A stretch of 64,000 nt of DNA from Heliocidaris tuberculata (taxonomy: Eukaryota > Echinodermata > Echinoidea > Camarodonta > Echinometridae): the NCBI GenBank assembly GCA_025618425.1, contig CM046832.1, positions 20,885,917 to 20,949,916 on the forward strand. The letters run 5' to 3'. Of this stretch, positions 37,068-49,865 are shown in pieces (within the stretch, counting starts at the first letter, position 1; each line of letters starts with the position of its first letter). A model generated the notes under the pieces. The model did no database searches. It worked only from the letters and a program-made list of their open reading frames with translations, and was not told where the DNA came from. Both the position numbers and the translations under genes were made by a program.

Positions 37068-40000
37068 ATTACAAACTTCGTCAACAATGATGGGATCACA
37101 CTAATTAGTCGAGGTGAAAAATAAGACCCCCTGACCCCTCTCTGCTATACTCTTACACCAAGTTCATTATAACTGGAATTCTGGCATGCAGTCTTTCACC
37201 TCTGTTTTACCGTTGACCTCTAAGGGGTGGGGGTAGTGTGGTTTCACCTCCTCAGCTAGCCCACCGTGGAGCATAGGGACTTGTTCTGGAATGTAGGTCG
37301 CTCCCCGGTTCTTGAGGTGTTGGCTAAACAGAGCAAGAGAAAGGGGGCAATAAAAGCGCGGGAAAAAGTTTTTGGTAGTGGTGACCCATTTTGATGTAAA
37401 AGCTAACTTTGATATGGACTGGCCTGAAACGGTTTCATATAGGTCATGGCCATTCCTATATCGATGTGTCACTCATGTCCGGCACTGACCGCTGATATAA
37501 CCCCGGATTCCAATGAAATGGGGGCAAAGAGGACAAGCGAGAAAGGGCGTGGCATCCATGGTATGGTCCATTTTCTGAACTGAGCTATTTTGCTTTTTAT
37601 GCATCTCTCGCTGTTTAAATGAATATTATCTTTCAAAACCATTTTCACCAATAAGACATAAGAATATGCTGTGTTTTTATCAATGCAAAATTAGAAATTA
37701 TCAAACAAACAAAAATTGTTTAATCATCTAAGAGTCTGAAGGACGTGTAAACGGGTTTTTGGTTAACGCCTTTCTTCTGGCCTTTCGCAGCACAGTAGTT
37801 TCATGGCAGCAATGACGCTGTTAATGCCTTCAAAAATATTTCTCAAAATATGTTATGAAAAGAGTAACAACTGCTCAGACGTGGCATAACTCTCCTCACT
37901 TTTCTAACGCATAGACAAATCTGGCAGAAGATAACCTAACAGGCATGCGAAAGCACACTTTGCATACATGACAGTAAAAGCACTCAAGACGCAAAATATT
38001 AACCACGCTCGAGAAAGTGACCAACTCTTCATGGCCAGTTTTTATGGCATATTGGATTACCGAAGCCTCATCTCCCCAAGGGCTTGACCTCATGAGGTGA
38101 AACTCGGCCATACCCTGAGTGACCTTACACACAGGTCAGTGGTCAGTACACAGTCCACCATGCTGGTCACCTTATGATTATGCTGGCCGCCAGAGCATCA
38201 CGTAGCTCAGTACGATGTCGAATGGTTTCACACGGTTTAGACGCAGGGATCCTCGAAAAGTAAATCAGAGCATAGTAATCAGAGCGAGTCAGAAGAACTT
38301 ATCAAGGCCAATTAAGCACCTGAATCAGATACCTCTGAGATTGACGAAAAATGTCTTTCTTTTAAACGGGAATTCAATTTTTTTTTTTTTTTTGAATAAT
38401 GCAGTTTCCTTAATATTTCTTTTAAAACCTATTGTATGGTATTCTTAATGAAGTCCAAAATAGATCAGAATTTAAATAACTGATTAAAAAAAAGGTAAAC
38501 ACAATATTTTCAAGGGATGTGAAATTATTATTTCTAGAGTATGAAACAAATAAGAGTGACAAAACTAATCATCAACAGAGCTGCGTCAGTCAGCTGTATA
38601 TTTGAATATTTTGTCAATCTTGTCAAATTGTGTGTATATTCAACATAAGTATGAACAGAATTAGGATTAATTTCTTTCCTTCTCACGACTTTACCTATTA
38701 TGAATGTTCATTTGAATACAATGATCTTTAAACCTCAATATTGTTCTATATGGATAAATAACTTCTTTTGGCTGGGTGGGACGTGATGTATAAAAAAAAA
38801 TATTGTGCACTTTTAGTGCCAACTTTTAAGAGTCACGATCCGATTTCAAATCTATGTATGAATATGAGTAGTTTTAAAATTTAAGAAAAAGAAAAAACAG
38901 GACACTAAAACATATACATTGAAAAGGAAATTTGTATAGGCTTTAGTGAAACCATAATCGGACAACAATGGGGTCAGGGTTTGCATAAAGAATAGTACAC
39001 GACTGACCTACAACTCTTCAAAATATTATTATTATTTTTTTTTTTTTACACATACCGGTATATATTCAGTTTGGCAAAAGAAAAATGTGTTGTGTTGAAC
39101 TTAAAAAGAGAATACTTAAAAGATTTCGTTGGTGTCCATGGCGCATCCATTTACCCCGCCTCTCAATGGCTCTGAGACTGATCTAATAAGGCAATGCCCC
39201 TATGGTCAGTTGGTATGGCATGGTATGGTCAAGTTGGACAGCCAAGTTCAAGTCAGCATGCGATATATCTAGGTCAACTAAAGGCCACATAACACAGCGT
39301 TCTAAAAATTGAAGCGGGGTGTTTTTTTTACATGTAGACTTAAATGGTGGGAGTTAGCTTTCATATACATTACAGAAATAAGCCCATAATATTCTTTTTT
39401 TTTTCTTTGTATGTTTTATTAAAACAAATCAGGAGAATCACATATTCACAAAATATTCTTATATACTGCTTTAGGCATGGGTTAGGGTTACCTTACGACT
39501 AATATTGATAAGTCTCCTCCGCCGTCTTTTCTTTATCAAATGTCTTCCTTTTATGTAAGTAAATTCCATGATGTAATACCATGGACCTGGTTTGAAAGTT
39601 CACGGCATTACTCAGCAAGAATGCACAGACTACCAAGTTCAGACTATCAAATGGAATGCCAGGAATGCAATTTACAGGGGCGGGGAGAACACGGGCTGAC
39701 TTTGTACGAAAGTTTACTATGGCAAAGGTCGTCTGGTCTCATAGTCCCAGCTCAGTGCTCGTTGTGTTTTGAAATGAGTCTCTAGTTAGTGCACGCCCCC
39801 CCCCCTCTCTCTATAGCAAGGGTATAAGGGCAGTGAAGAGAAGTTTTTTTCCAGTGAAGTTGGATAGTGAAAATGGGACGTCGATCCATCTTCATAAATG
39901 AGGGAGGGGCAAACGCTCCATTGAAAAGGTATACACAACTGATTCCGGGAGTGTATGAGAGACCGACCCCCGCCCCCCCCCCCCCGATTTTTTTTACTAC

Positions 40001-41686
40001 ACCGCTGAAGGTTTTTGTCAACTATATAAAATCCCGTAGCCCTCTGTTCCCTCCAATAAGTTGACCTTCAATTTCATGATATTTGATACATTTTTCGTCA
40101 CAAAATGATCTTCAGAGCCGGTAGTCGTTTATCATTATACATTCAGGGAAATAACATTCACCGTCTCACATGAATTTGAGGTGAAAATGATCGAACAATT
40201 GGGTATACAAAGATGACCTGAATATGTAGCAATAAAATTCAAAAGAAGATGGAAGATATTCCGGATTTTGAGGCGGATTCGACAATTTCCGCGTCATAAC
40301 AAAACGACAGAACAATATCACCATACAAGGTAACATCATGGTGGTACCGGTCACATTTGACAGCCTCACTGCTGAGAATTGTTTTATGGGGATTAATAAA
40401 AAGAAAAGTTCCCAATTTCTGAGAAAATAATATCATATCCCCAATCACCTGTGATGTCATTCCCCCAAAGCTATATACCTGCATGGACAATGATATTTTG
40501 ATGGGTCGTGCTGTTGATCAGTTGATATGAATTTTGTATTCTTTTACTATATTTTTACAGTGCTCGGTCTCTATAAATGGTAGGAGACAAATGGGAGATA
40601 GCCTGATAATATTTTATCTCGTGTTTGCAAGGTGGGTATACAGCGAATGATGCAATACCTCTTACAAAATATGAAATCCTTTTTTCATTCAGTGTTGGCC
40701 TGACTCACGCCATTTCTTTGCTTTAATTATCGAAATCTTTCCAATCTGGACTTCGCCTTTGACCTCTTTCTTTGCCCGAAACCATTGTCCTGACTTTGAT
40801 CTTTACTGACTACGCAGTTAGAAAATGAGCGAGTCTGATGTAAACACAAGTCGGAGCGAATGTTTACATTCTTTCCCAAACTCGGTCTGGGTCACCATCT
40901 TAAGATTTCTTCATCTTCTTGAAGCCCGTCGTCTACCCTTTTCCAGTTTACGAGGTCATTGCCAAAGAACCCTGATTTAAAAATCTCCATACAATACGTC
41001 TTATGATTCCCAAACAGTGGGGTATAGAGACAGCAAAAAAGAGAGGGAATTTCACTGGTGCTGGTTGTGAGAAACGTTGGGAACAGAATTCATATTTTGA
41101 AAGAAGGGTTTTATTGTGAAGCGGCAGGGTGGGAAAGTTTCGACGAGAGTCAGAAGTGCAAGAACACTCTGCGTTGGTATTTCTTGAAAGCCGCCAATAT
41201 TTTCTTTGGCCGACCCCTCTGTAATGTTCGAACTCTTCCATTCCAAAATACATAGCGGATTTGTAGTCAGACATTTTGTTCGCAGTGGTAGACAGAATAA
41301 CCCTCGAACGATAAAAATGTACCTGGTTCGGACTTGAATAGCTATAGGTTTGAAAACCCCTCGCCTTGAAAGAAGAAGACATTATAACTTAATCATTTCA
41401 CTCTACAAATTGCCTAGTTTACCATTGTCTATCATTCAGTACTTGTGGTGAAAGATAGACATTGATGATAACAAATAGAGAGAAGACTTGGCTACAGTTT
41501 GCAATCGAACTATTTCAATGTCATTTTCATGAAGTCAACTTAGGACAAGGTTCGGCCTTTGCGACATTTCTATGAAATGGCCCTCTAAAATCCTACGAGT
41601 TCAATTCCCTTTCTTTATGTTTTATTGCCCTTTATGTCAATATCATCATCATTTTACTTGGTATTATGACAACTTTTGTTGTTTTA

Positions 41687-41687
<1 letters not shown>

Positions 41688-41727
<40 letters not shown>
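41688..41727. repeat. (GTT)n microsatellite
   Basis: About 12 uninterrupted TTG/GTT triplets. Confidence 0.95.
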
Positions 41728-42981
41728 TGATTTTTTCATTATTGGGTACCTGCAAACACAACAGCAACACTATCCCGTGACTTCGGATATATGGAAACCG
41801 CTGCATGACCTTTCAAAATTTTCTCATTAAAAAATCTTATATTGAACCCATAGGAAATAGTTAAGAGGTAAAAAGAAGGTATTCTGAATCCATTAAGTTT
41901 TGGTCGATCTTCTTCAAAATGTCATCAAATCAGAAGATGACATCGTTTGAAAATGAACTCCGAAAATGACCCCTTTTCAGGGTACCTATACTCCAACTTA
42001 ACAAACTGAGTAACACCCACTATTCAGAAACAAACCACCTTTTCTATCTAAATGATTGTTTTCAGCTTTCAAACAATGCCTCTTCGTACCAGTTACTCAC
42101 TGATATATAGACCAGGCGTGAACAATGATTTGTGTGTTGAAATACTAGTATACCTGGACGTTACTTCCAAGTCAAATACCGGTAGTGACCCATTTCAGTC
42201 ATCCGATATTTCGTATTGATTTCGACATACATTATCAAAGTTCAACCATGTCAACTGTATACACGAGATATTTGTTGCTATGTCTGTGAAACTTCACCCA
42301 TTCAACTGCGTTGTTATGGAAATCGAATATACGATGGAACAACATTAACAACATTAACACCTCATATTATCAAAGACGCACCTTTTCTTATCTTCCAATT
42401 TAAATCCCATATATCATTACAACTGCATCGGTGCCCATATTTGGCCAGGTTATAGACTATACGTCAAGGAGACGAGTTTCCTTGAAGAAAAATGAAAATA
42501 CGCAAAACGCCACCTAACCGAGAAAAGGGGCGTCTTTGCCCTGCGAAATTCAAAAACTACTCCCTTGATTGAATCAATAACATGCCTTCTACTTGAACTT
42601 CAGATGATTATTTATTTTTGTCTTATTCCCTTGGCGTCTTGTCCACCAAATACTGGAGGTGTGTACACTCCTTTTCTCAAAAACCGTAATGTTTTTATTT
42701 CCACGCCTACCTTACTTTGCTAGTCTGGCTCTCATACGTCTTCTTTCTTTTTGTTTTGCCATTAAGTATGTTATCAATATCATTATTGTTATCATATCTA
42801 TAATTATGATTTATCTGCAATAATTGTCGACTAATACTTCAGAAATTCTCATTCCATGATCCATGAAGGCTGAAGGTGGTGTTATTGTCATAATTTCATT
42901 TTCTACAACTCTCATTACTGTACTTAATACATTAATATGAATTATGTAAATCTAACTGAAGCTTTTATTCTTAATTTCTGT

Positions 42982-43138
42982 AGTTTCCAGGCATATAAAC
43001 GGCATTACAAAAATGCGTTATTTTATGAAGTGGCAAAACGGCAGGTGGAAAATCCAAGAGATTGCCAAGAAGTCAAACTGGAATTGTTCTCTCTTCATCA
43101 GACTTGGGAAATTTCCAACAGTGTTTGGTCTTCAGTAG
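42982..43138 (+). pseudogene. Possible helix-turn-helix relic of a transposase
   Basis: One frame after an AG (TTTCCAG) reads MKWQNGRWKIQEIAKKSNWN, then SLFIRLGKFPTVFGLQ and a stop. This is loosely like the N-terminal HTH of Tc1/paired-type transposases (nG...eIA......v.rl...F...g). It is short with no downstream catalytic domain, so it may be chance. Confidence 0.15.
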
Positions 43139-43195
43139 TAAGTGGTCTGTGTATGATATTCAGCTTTCTGAACAATCAAATTAATGTCAACAGAA

Positions 43196-43262
43196 ACAGT
43201 GCACCCGCAGCGTAACGGTTACATTTTCACTCGACCAGGGTTCAATCTTTATGGGTAGCAAT
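43196..43262 (+). repeat. Weak tRNA-like (SINE head) sequence
   Basis: AGCGTAACGGTTA resembles a D arm and GGGTTCAATC a B box at roughly correct spacing. The acceptor stem does not pair. Confidence 0.3.
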
Positions 43263-45594
43263 GCACACCCACTTGACATTATTCCGTATAAACCAGTATA
43301 AACTAACAAAAATCGCCATGCGATATACCATTTCCAGGTAGGTTTCTGATTGGATGACGTAGCTACCTTCCTCAGTAATGTGGTGTGTGGATTCGTACGA
43401 AATAAGGGGTTCTTATTTGAACTATTATAACCTGAATATAAATTTGGAGATAGTTTTGTAACACCACCACCATCATTATCATTCTTATAGTATTGTTATG
43501 AAAATGAATATTCTGCTCTCAATTAATCTTTGAAGAGACTTTTATTTATCGATCGAGGAGGGGGGGGGGGGTCAGCATATTTTTGATATGTAATATGTTT
43601 TGAATGCGTTTTGAAACAATCGTATCGAAAATGAATAATTCGCACTTTAGAAATTTGAGCCATGTACAAGGTCTGTTGTGAAGTCGTATCATTCAATATA
43701 GACCGGTTCTGTAATGTATACAAATTTATGCACACTTCTTCTCTGAACACGTAGTGACGAGCTATTCCATTAACCATGAGCCTCAATGCTTGGAATCCAG
43801 TTTGCATACATTACTTGTTGCTATGTCCGGCAAGCTTTCAGGTTGTCAAGAACAACCTTTGTTTGAAAGGTATGTATAAAGTTTGCATACATTACCGAAG
43901 CGGTCTATTGCGATTGCAAACCCATCACGTGACGACTTGCGTTTTTAAATGAGTCTCTGAAGAATGTAAACAATGCAACCCGCGCTGGTATAAAACGTGT
44001 TTCTAACGGTCATCATGAGACGGTGTAATACGAAATAATTAACACAGACAAGACAATGCCACGATTAGTCTACGACCCCAAAACACATTCCAGAGTAATT
44101 TTCATTATTATATAGTCACTACGTATAGGCCTATTCATTTATATATATTATTTAGGGTAATTGATTATGTTAAAAATATTTTATTCGTTGATATAATCTG
44201 TCATGTTTTCATCCAACTGTAGGTAAAACTACAGAAAGGTGTCCGATTTTAACAATCGAACAGAAGTCATTATACTAAAACATTACCCCAAATGAGACTT
44301 GTTGACAGTAAAAACATTTTTTTAGACAATCCCCTCGCGTGCTCAGTCACGAGACTACAAGAAGTGCGTTGGCTTGTTACACCATAGCTCTACTGGTTAC
44401 ACCATTGGGTTTGTTTTGATCTTGTCGCTTTTGATCGTATGCTGAGCTGGCAATGAATTAGCGTGTCGCACCGTCTATAATTATCATCGCTAATCGGTGT
44501 TGCTGGTGATAGTTATGTCCTTCAAAGTGTCCTTCAGCTTTACCCATCAGATTTCGAATAGTACAGTAGTAGTGTAATCTAAAAACATATCTACCTACAA
44601 GATGTATGTATCTATGTCGTCTAATCATCTCTTTTCTAAATCTAGTTCTGCTGTCTTTGTTTCTCATTATTTTTTTCTTCAACCCCCTGCTCTCTTTCTA
44701 TCTGTTGCTCTCTGTATCTTGTTTTGTTTCTGTTTCTCCCAACCTCTCTTATACATATCACATACACTTGACACAGAGGGGATATATTGTACTTTTGAAA
44801 AATACCACTCATGAATACAAATAACCGCAAAGAAATACCTTAAGTAATCATTTCCATATATTTTTTCCGCTTGAATAATAAATTGAGCGGTATCACACAG
44901 CACTGCCGACAAACCAGATATTGGTTGTATAAATATTTGAATAAAAGCATAACAATAATGATATATTTTGAAGATGTCGTTCCCGGAATTGTTTTTTGCT
45001 GTATCACAAGCACTGACCACAAAAACAATGCTCTCATAAGACTCGTATAGAATATTGTTTACCAGCTGTTGTTTACTAAATTATAACGCGTATCGCCTGC
45101 ATGCGTATGGTCCTTCAAACACCTCCACTCCACTCATGGGTAAACAGTGTGACAGTTTGCGTCACAGAGACTGGACAGAGTCAAAAATAAAGTCGAAAAT
45201 AGGGCTTGTATTATAAATCATGTTTTTATTTTCCTTAAAATTTTGAATACAAGTTTTGTACGTCGTTCCAATCCTTCATCCTATAAGTTGTTGACGTTTT
45301 CTCGTGTAACTCTCTGTTGTGAGAGTGTAGGTGAGGATTAGATTCAATGCTGCAACATCCGCACTGTCTTACTCATACGTCATGACATGCAAATCCCTGC
45401 AAAATATTAATTTTGATCTTGTATATTGCACTTGAGCAATCAGTAAAACATTGCTTGCAAATGCATAATGTAAAGTCAATAAATATGAATATTCTAGAAA
45501 GTGACGACTGAAAAGAGTCAATTGACGGTATAGATGGTAATCAGTATAACAGCCAAGGTGATGACGGCTGCGACAATGGCCATGATGACGGTGA

Positions 45595-45662
45595 TGAAAG
45601 GCGTGACGGTGGTGGTGGTGGTGGTGTGGTGAAGGCGGTGGTGGTGGTTGTCGTTGTTGTGG
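45595..45662. repeat. GGT/GTT-rich simple repeat
   Basis: Runs of GGT triplets separated by GAAGGC and ending in GTTGTTGT. Confidence 0.85.
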
Positions 45663-46559
45663 TATGGGGGTCTTGGTATAGCAATGGTGGGAGAAGTGCT
45701 GACAGATATAAATGGAAATCAAAATCATGTTAATGGAAAGTGTGACCTGACATTTCCACTGGCGGCATTTTGTTCTAGGCTTTATTCTGTAAAAAAAGAG
45801 AGTGGGTTAGGGTGAGGTTTGTGATTGGGTTTCAGGTAAGGTTTAGGGTTTGGTTTGGAGTTAGGTATAGTGTTTGGTCCTCGTGGACGTTAGGACATTT
45901 TTTGTTAGTATATGATTTGATTTCTGTATTACCACCAACAACATGTAAGTACAATACATTTTTTATACAATGATATTTACATATAAAGTAAGAAAATCAT
46001 TGGTTGGTAAAAGGGGCCAGATAATAGCACATGTGCTAGTCGAGCCTGACCCACAACAGAAAAAAAAAAGTATTTCAGTAAAGTTCAGCATACAATATTA
46101 TTACCAAAAATAATAATAGTTAATAATGAAGTACAAAAAGTAGAAAGTATAATGATGTTAAATACATCTCTTGTACATATACAGACTATTTGTGTGGATG
46201 TTTTCATTTATGATTTATTCAGCAAGTGTGTTGTAACAGAATTCCGAAATCTATACTTCTAGACCTGGTTGATCTGATTTTGAAAGGTAATCTATTCCAA
46301 AATTCACTACCCACGAAAGACAATGAAAATTGACCTTGCGTCGTTCTGAATTTTGGTAGACGCAATTGTCCCCTTTCCTTTTGCCTCGTGGAGTACCTAT
46401 GCTATATAATGTCAAATCAAACATGAAAGTAGAAATCGACAAATCATGCAAATCATATACATTAAAGATTCGAAAACTTTGAAACAGAGAAATAGGAATT
46501 CGCTTAGTGTAGGAGATATAGCTCGTAGAGAAAACAGCGCCAGAGGATATGTGTCGTAT

Positions 46560-46636
46560 CGTCTGTTGAGTGCCAGAAGGGCGCTAACTCTATGTTAAAG
46601 TATAGGAGTTAAGGTCCTTCTGGCTCCAAACAGACG
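46560..46636. repeat. Imperfect hairpin, ~30-bp arms
   Basis: CGTCTGTTGAGTGCCAGAAG...TAACTC on the left pairs with GAGTTAAGGTCCTTCTGGCT...CAGACG on the right, with a few mismatches and a ~14-nt loop. It has pre-miRNA-like dimensions but could be a tiny foldback repeat. Confidence 0.6.
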
Positions 46637-47718
46637 CATTCTGGAAATACGTCAGGCGTTAACGACCATGGTTGTACATTGATCATCTTGCTCCGTCATC
46701 ATACCCAAGATGATTATACATTACCATTTACAGGAGATCTGAGACTCAAAGATATGAAATGATTCTCTGCTGTTGGATCCCATCCAAATTGTCTCCACAT
46801 GACAATATTGAATGACGTGTCAAGGAATATCAGCTAATCATACAGCCATTCAAAAAAGATCATACAAAAATCGTCTTGTCATTCAATTAAGCTATTGTCC
46901 CTTATTACCAATGGAAATATAACAGACCCCCTGTGATGCTGATTTGCATTTGAAGACCCTCGATGGAGGGGGGGGGGGGGGAGGAGGAGGCAACAGAGCT
47001 TGCGGGTTTTCCCCTGCGCGAGGCAAGAACACTCAATACCAGGAACCAATACGTGATAAAATGTTTCCAACCTTTGTATCCATTTGATAAATGAAAAGAT
47101 GTGAACAAATCGATTAACATAATCAGCAGCGCATATCCCCCACTATATACCAGTGTCGGGCTCCAGTAGCAATGCTGAGGAATAGCTGTAAATATGTTTT
47201 ATAAGTTTGGTTTATAAAATTTGATAAACATCATATTATATTTCATAAAGTAGGTGGCCTGTATATTTCTATACACTAAATTGTCCATTCTACGATACAG
47301 ACAGAAGACTTCAATCCACTCCCAATATATCTATTCCCCCCTCTCTCTCTCTCTCTCTCTTTCTCATGATCTATGTGTTATGGGCCCATTGTATATGTAT
47401 TTCAAAATTTATTTTATCTTTATCATGTTCATCCTTTTGGTTACCTATTTCATGGCGATTGTCTATTCTCTCCTCATACTCAACTGCTAATCATAATGGT
47501 ATTATTTGTTTTCCTTTTCATTTCCGTTATCCTCGGGTATTTTTTTATTTTTGATTTTTGGAGGTCTCTTCATAAACACCATACTCTCAATAGAGTCTCA
47601 TGCTTCTCAGACGGACATGTGATGATGATAGTGTTTTTCCACGTGATGTGCAGTATATTTAGCTCGCATGCAATGGGACGACATTTTGATAAGACAGTGA
47701 TGAAAGTACTTGGCTTTA

Positions 47719-48055
47719 GACCAACATGTCTGCATTCTCTACTCTGTCTGCATGATGAAGCATACGAACGGTTTATTTCCAGACCAATGGCGTATCCAAC
47801 ATCTAAAGGTTGGCACCTGCATACGCCCCCAATTGCAGACACAGAAAAGATGATGATGGATTACAGAGGAGAAGGAAGGATATTACTTGTCCCTAGATCA
47901 ACATGTCTGCATTCTTCATGATGATGAAGCGTGCAAACGGTTTACTTCCAGACCAGTGGCGTACCCAACATCTACGGACGCCCCCAATTGTAGATCCAGA
48001 AAACAAAATATCGATGGATGAAGACAGGACATGAAGAAGGAGAAGGAAGGATGAT
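47719..48055. repeat. Diverged tandem duplication, ~170-bp unit
   Basis: Both halves contain CAACATGTCTGCATTCT, GATGAAGC, CGGTTTA, TTCCAGACCAnTGGCGTA, CCCAACATCTA-type and ACGCCCCCAATTG segments. The second half has small deletions. Confidence 0.75.
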
Positions 48056-48489
48056 GGTGCTGTGTTTATCCATATGCTTCTACTGCTGATGAAGACATCA
48101 AAATATTCAATTAATAAAACGTGAGACTATAGGTCGTCTCTTCTGAATCTTATATCAACTCACACTCCCTAGTATGCTCGTTACCATGGTTACAGCTTAT
48201 CTTTTCTGACACCTGAACTAAAAAGATAGATGCTTCGGATGGTATGGTATTTATTTCCGATCACATTATCAAAAGAACACATGAAAAGTATACATTTAGA
48301 ATAGAAATATAACGACTGGCTGGATAGCTATTAAAGATTAGAGGCAGACATCTTTGTCATGTTTGTAGGGCTGATCGAATTAGATTGACAGTGCTCATAC
48401 TAAACTATCTAGACTTCTACCCTTAAGATCCTATCCAATGTTAGTTTGTATTGTTTTCAAAAGTAATTTTCAGATCTGACAAACTGTGT

Positions 48490-49865
48490 GGTGGCAGAGG
48501 CGGTGCTCCCGGGGGGGGGGGGGCTGGGGGCACAGTGCCCCCCACCCTTTCAAGTACCCGAAATGTGCCCCTTTTTATCTATGAAAAGTGCCCCTTTTTC
48601 ATAGCTGATAAGTGCCCCATTTTCTTCACATAGTGCCCCTTTTTCTTTCCAATAAGCGCCCCTTTTAACTTCTGATAAGTGCCCCCTTTAACCTCAGACA
48701 TTACTGCCCCTTATGAAATCTAATAATTGCCCCTTTTTTCGTCTAATTAGTGCCCATTTCCCGTTCTAATAGTGCAATTTTTCCTTCTGATAAGTGCCCC
48801 TTTTCCTTCGTATAACTGCGCCCCTTCTTCTTTCTGATAAATGCCCTTTTCACCTTCTGATAAGTGCCCCCTTTAACTTCAGACATTACTGCCCCTTTTG
48901 AAATCTGTGCCTTTGTTTTTCGTCTGATTAGTGCCCATTTTCCGTTCTAATAGTACAATTTTCCCTTCTTATAAGTGCCCTTTTCACTTCTGATAAGTGA
49001 CCCTTTTTTTCGTATGATTGCCCCTTCTTTCTAATAAGTGCCCTTTTCACCTTCTGATAAGTGCCCCTTTTAAAGCTCAGATAAGTGTCCCCTTTGAAAT
49101 CCGACAAGTGTCCCTGTTTTCCTCTGATTGGTGCCCATTTTCCGTTCTAATAGTGCATTTTTTCCTGAAGTATGATAAGTGGCCTTTTCACCTCTGATAA
49201 ATGTCCTTTTTTAAGTGCCCGCTTTTCTTTCTAATAGTATTATTTTCCCTTTTGATAAGTGCCCCTTTTGTCTTCTGATAAGTGCCCTGCCTATATATAT
49301 ATTTAATATAATGTACCTATATACTCTGATGTCGCTTACAAACTGTGCCCTAAAGTCCACAAAAGAGCCATATACCAAGCTCCAAATAATTAGAGAGGCT
49401 TCATAATAATAGATTCCCCTACTGATATCAGCACAATGAGAGGCAGTGGAGCAGGGGGCAGGAGGGGCACAATTCCCTAAATTATACAAGAATGAGCAGT
49501 GCCCCTAAATCATAACAGGAAGGATGACAATTTTTTTCTAAAATTTTTCCAAAGCTCGCTCGCTACGCTCGCTCGCATTTGCCATTGCCTTCTTATCATA
49601 TTAGGAAAATCACTGCTATTCAAAATATCTTCAATAGACCATTACACTCAACTGCAAAGTAGTTTTTTATCTAGAACCATGTTAAGATATAAACAATGTG
49701 TCGAAAATGATCCTCGATAGTGTATTAATCAGAATGTATAATAATGTCTCAAAGTGGCATTTTCCGCCTTGTTTTCACCCTTTGAAGGTGCCCCCTTTTT
49801 CCCCCAAAGTGCCCCTTTTTGTTGGTGCCCCCCCCCCCCTGAAAGACGCTCCGCCGCCCCTGTGT
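48490..49865. repeat. G/C-run bounded element with degenerate 'GATAAGTGCCCC' minisatellite
   Basis: Starts with AGGCGGTGCTCCC plus a G-run and ends with a C-run plus GACGCTCCGCCGCCCC, loosely inverted ends. About 48540-49290 is an array of ~20-30-bp units around TTCTGATAAGTGCCCCTTTT, with variants. GCTCGCTCGCTACGCTCGCT occurs near 49553. Non-coding. Confidence 0.65.

Larger units (their letters stand above)
37068..46559. other. Long stretch without a supportable gene
   Basis: Poly-A/T and poly-C/G runs, a GTT tract at 41688, a possible tRNA-like segment at 43196 and a GGT/GTT-rich segment at 45595-45662. Open frames of up to 144 codons (40948-41382, minus) show no domain or protein-like composition. 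Confidence 0.4.

Noticed and set aside
40948..41382. 144-codon minus-strand frame
   Set aside because: No domain and no splice context that makes it part of a gene; an overlapping plus-strand frame is equally long-lived.
45800..45880. GGTTAGGGT/GGTTTAGGGTTT stretch resembling interstitial telomere repeats
   Set aside because: Only scattered TTAGGG-like words without a regular array; better seen as GT-rich simple sequence.
47373..47921. 182-codon plus-strand frame
   Set aside because: It runs through a CT tract edge and into one half of a non-coding tandem duplication whose second half does not keep the frame.
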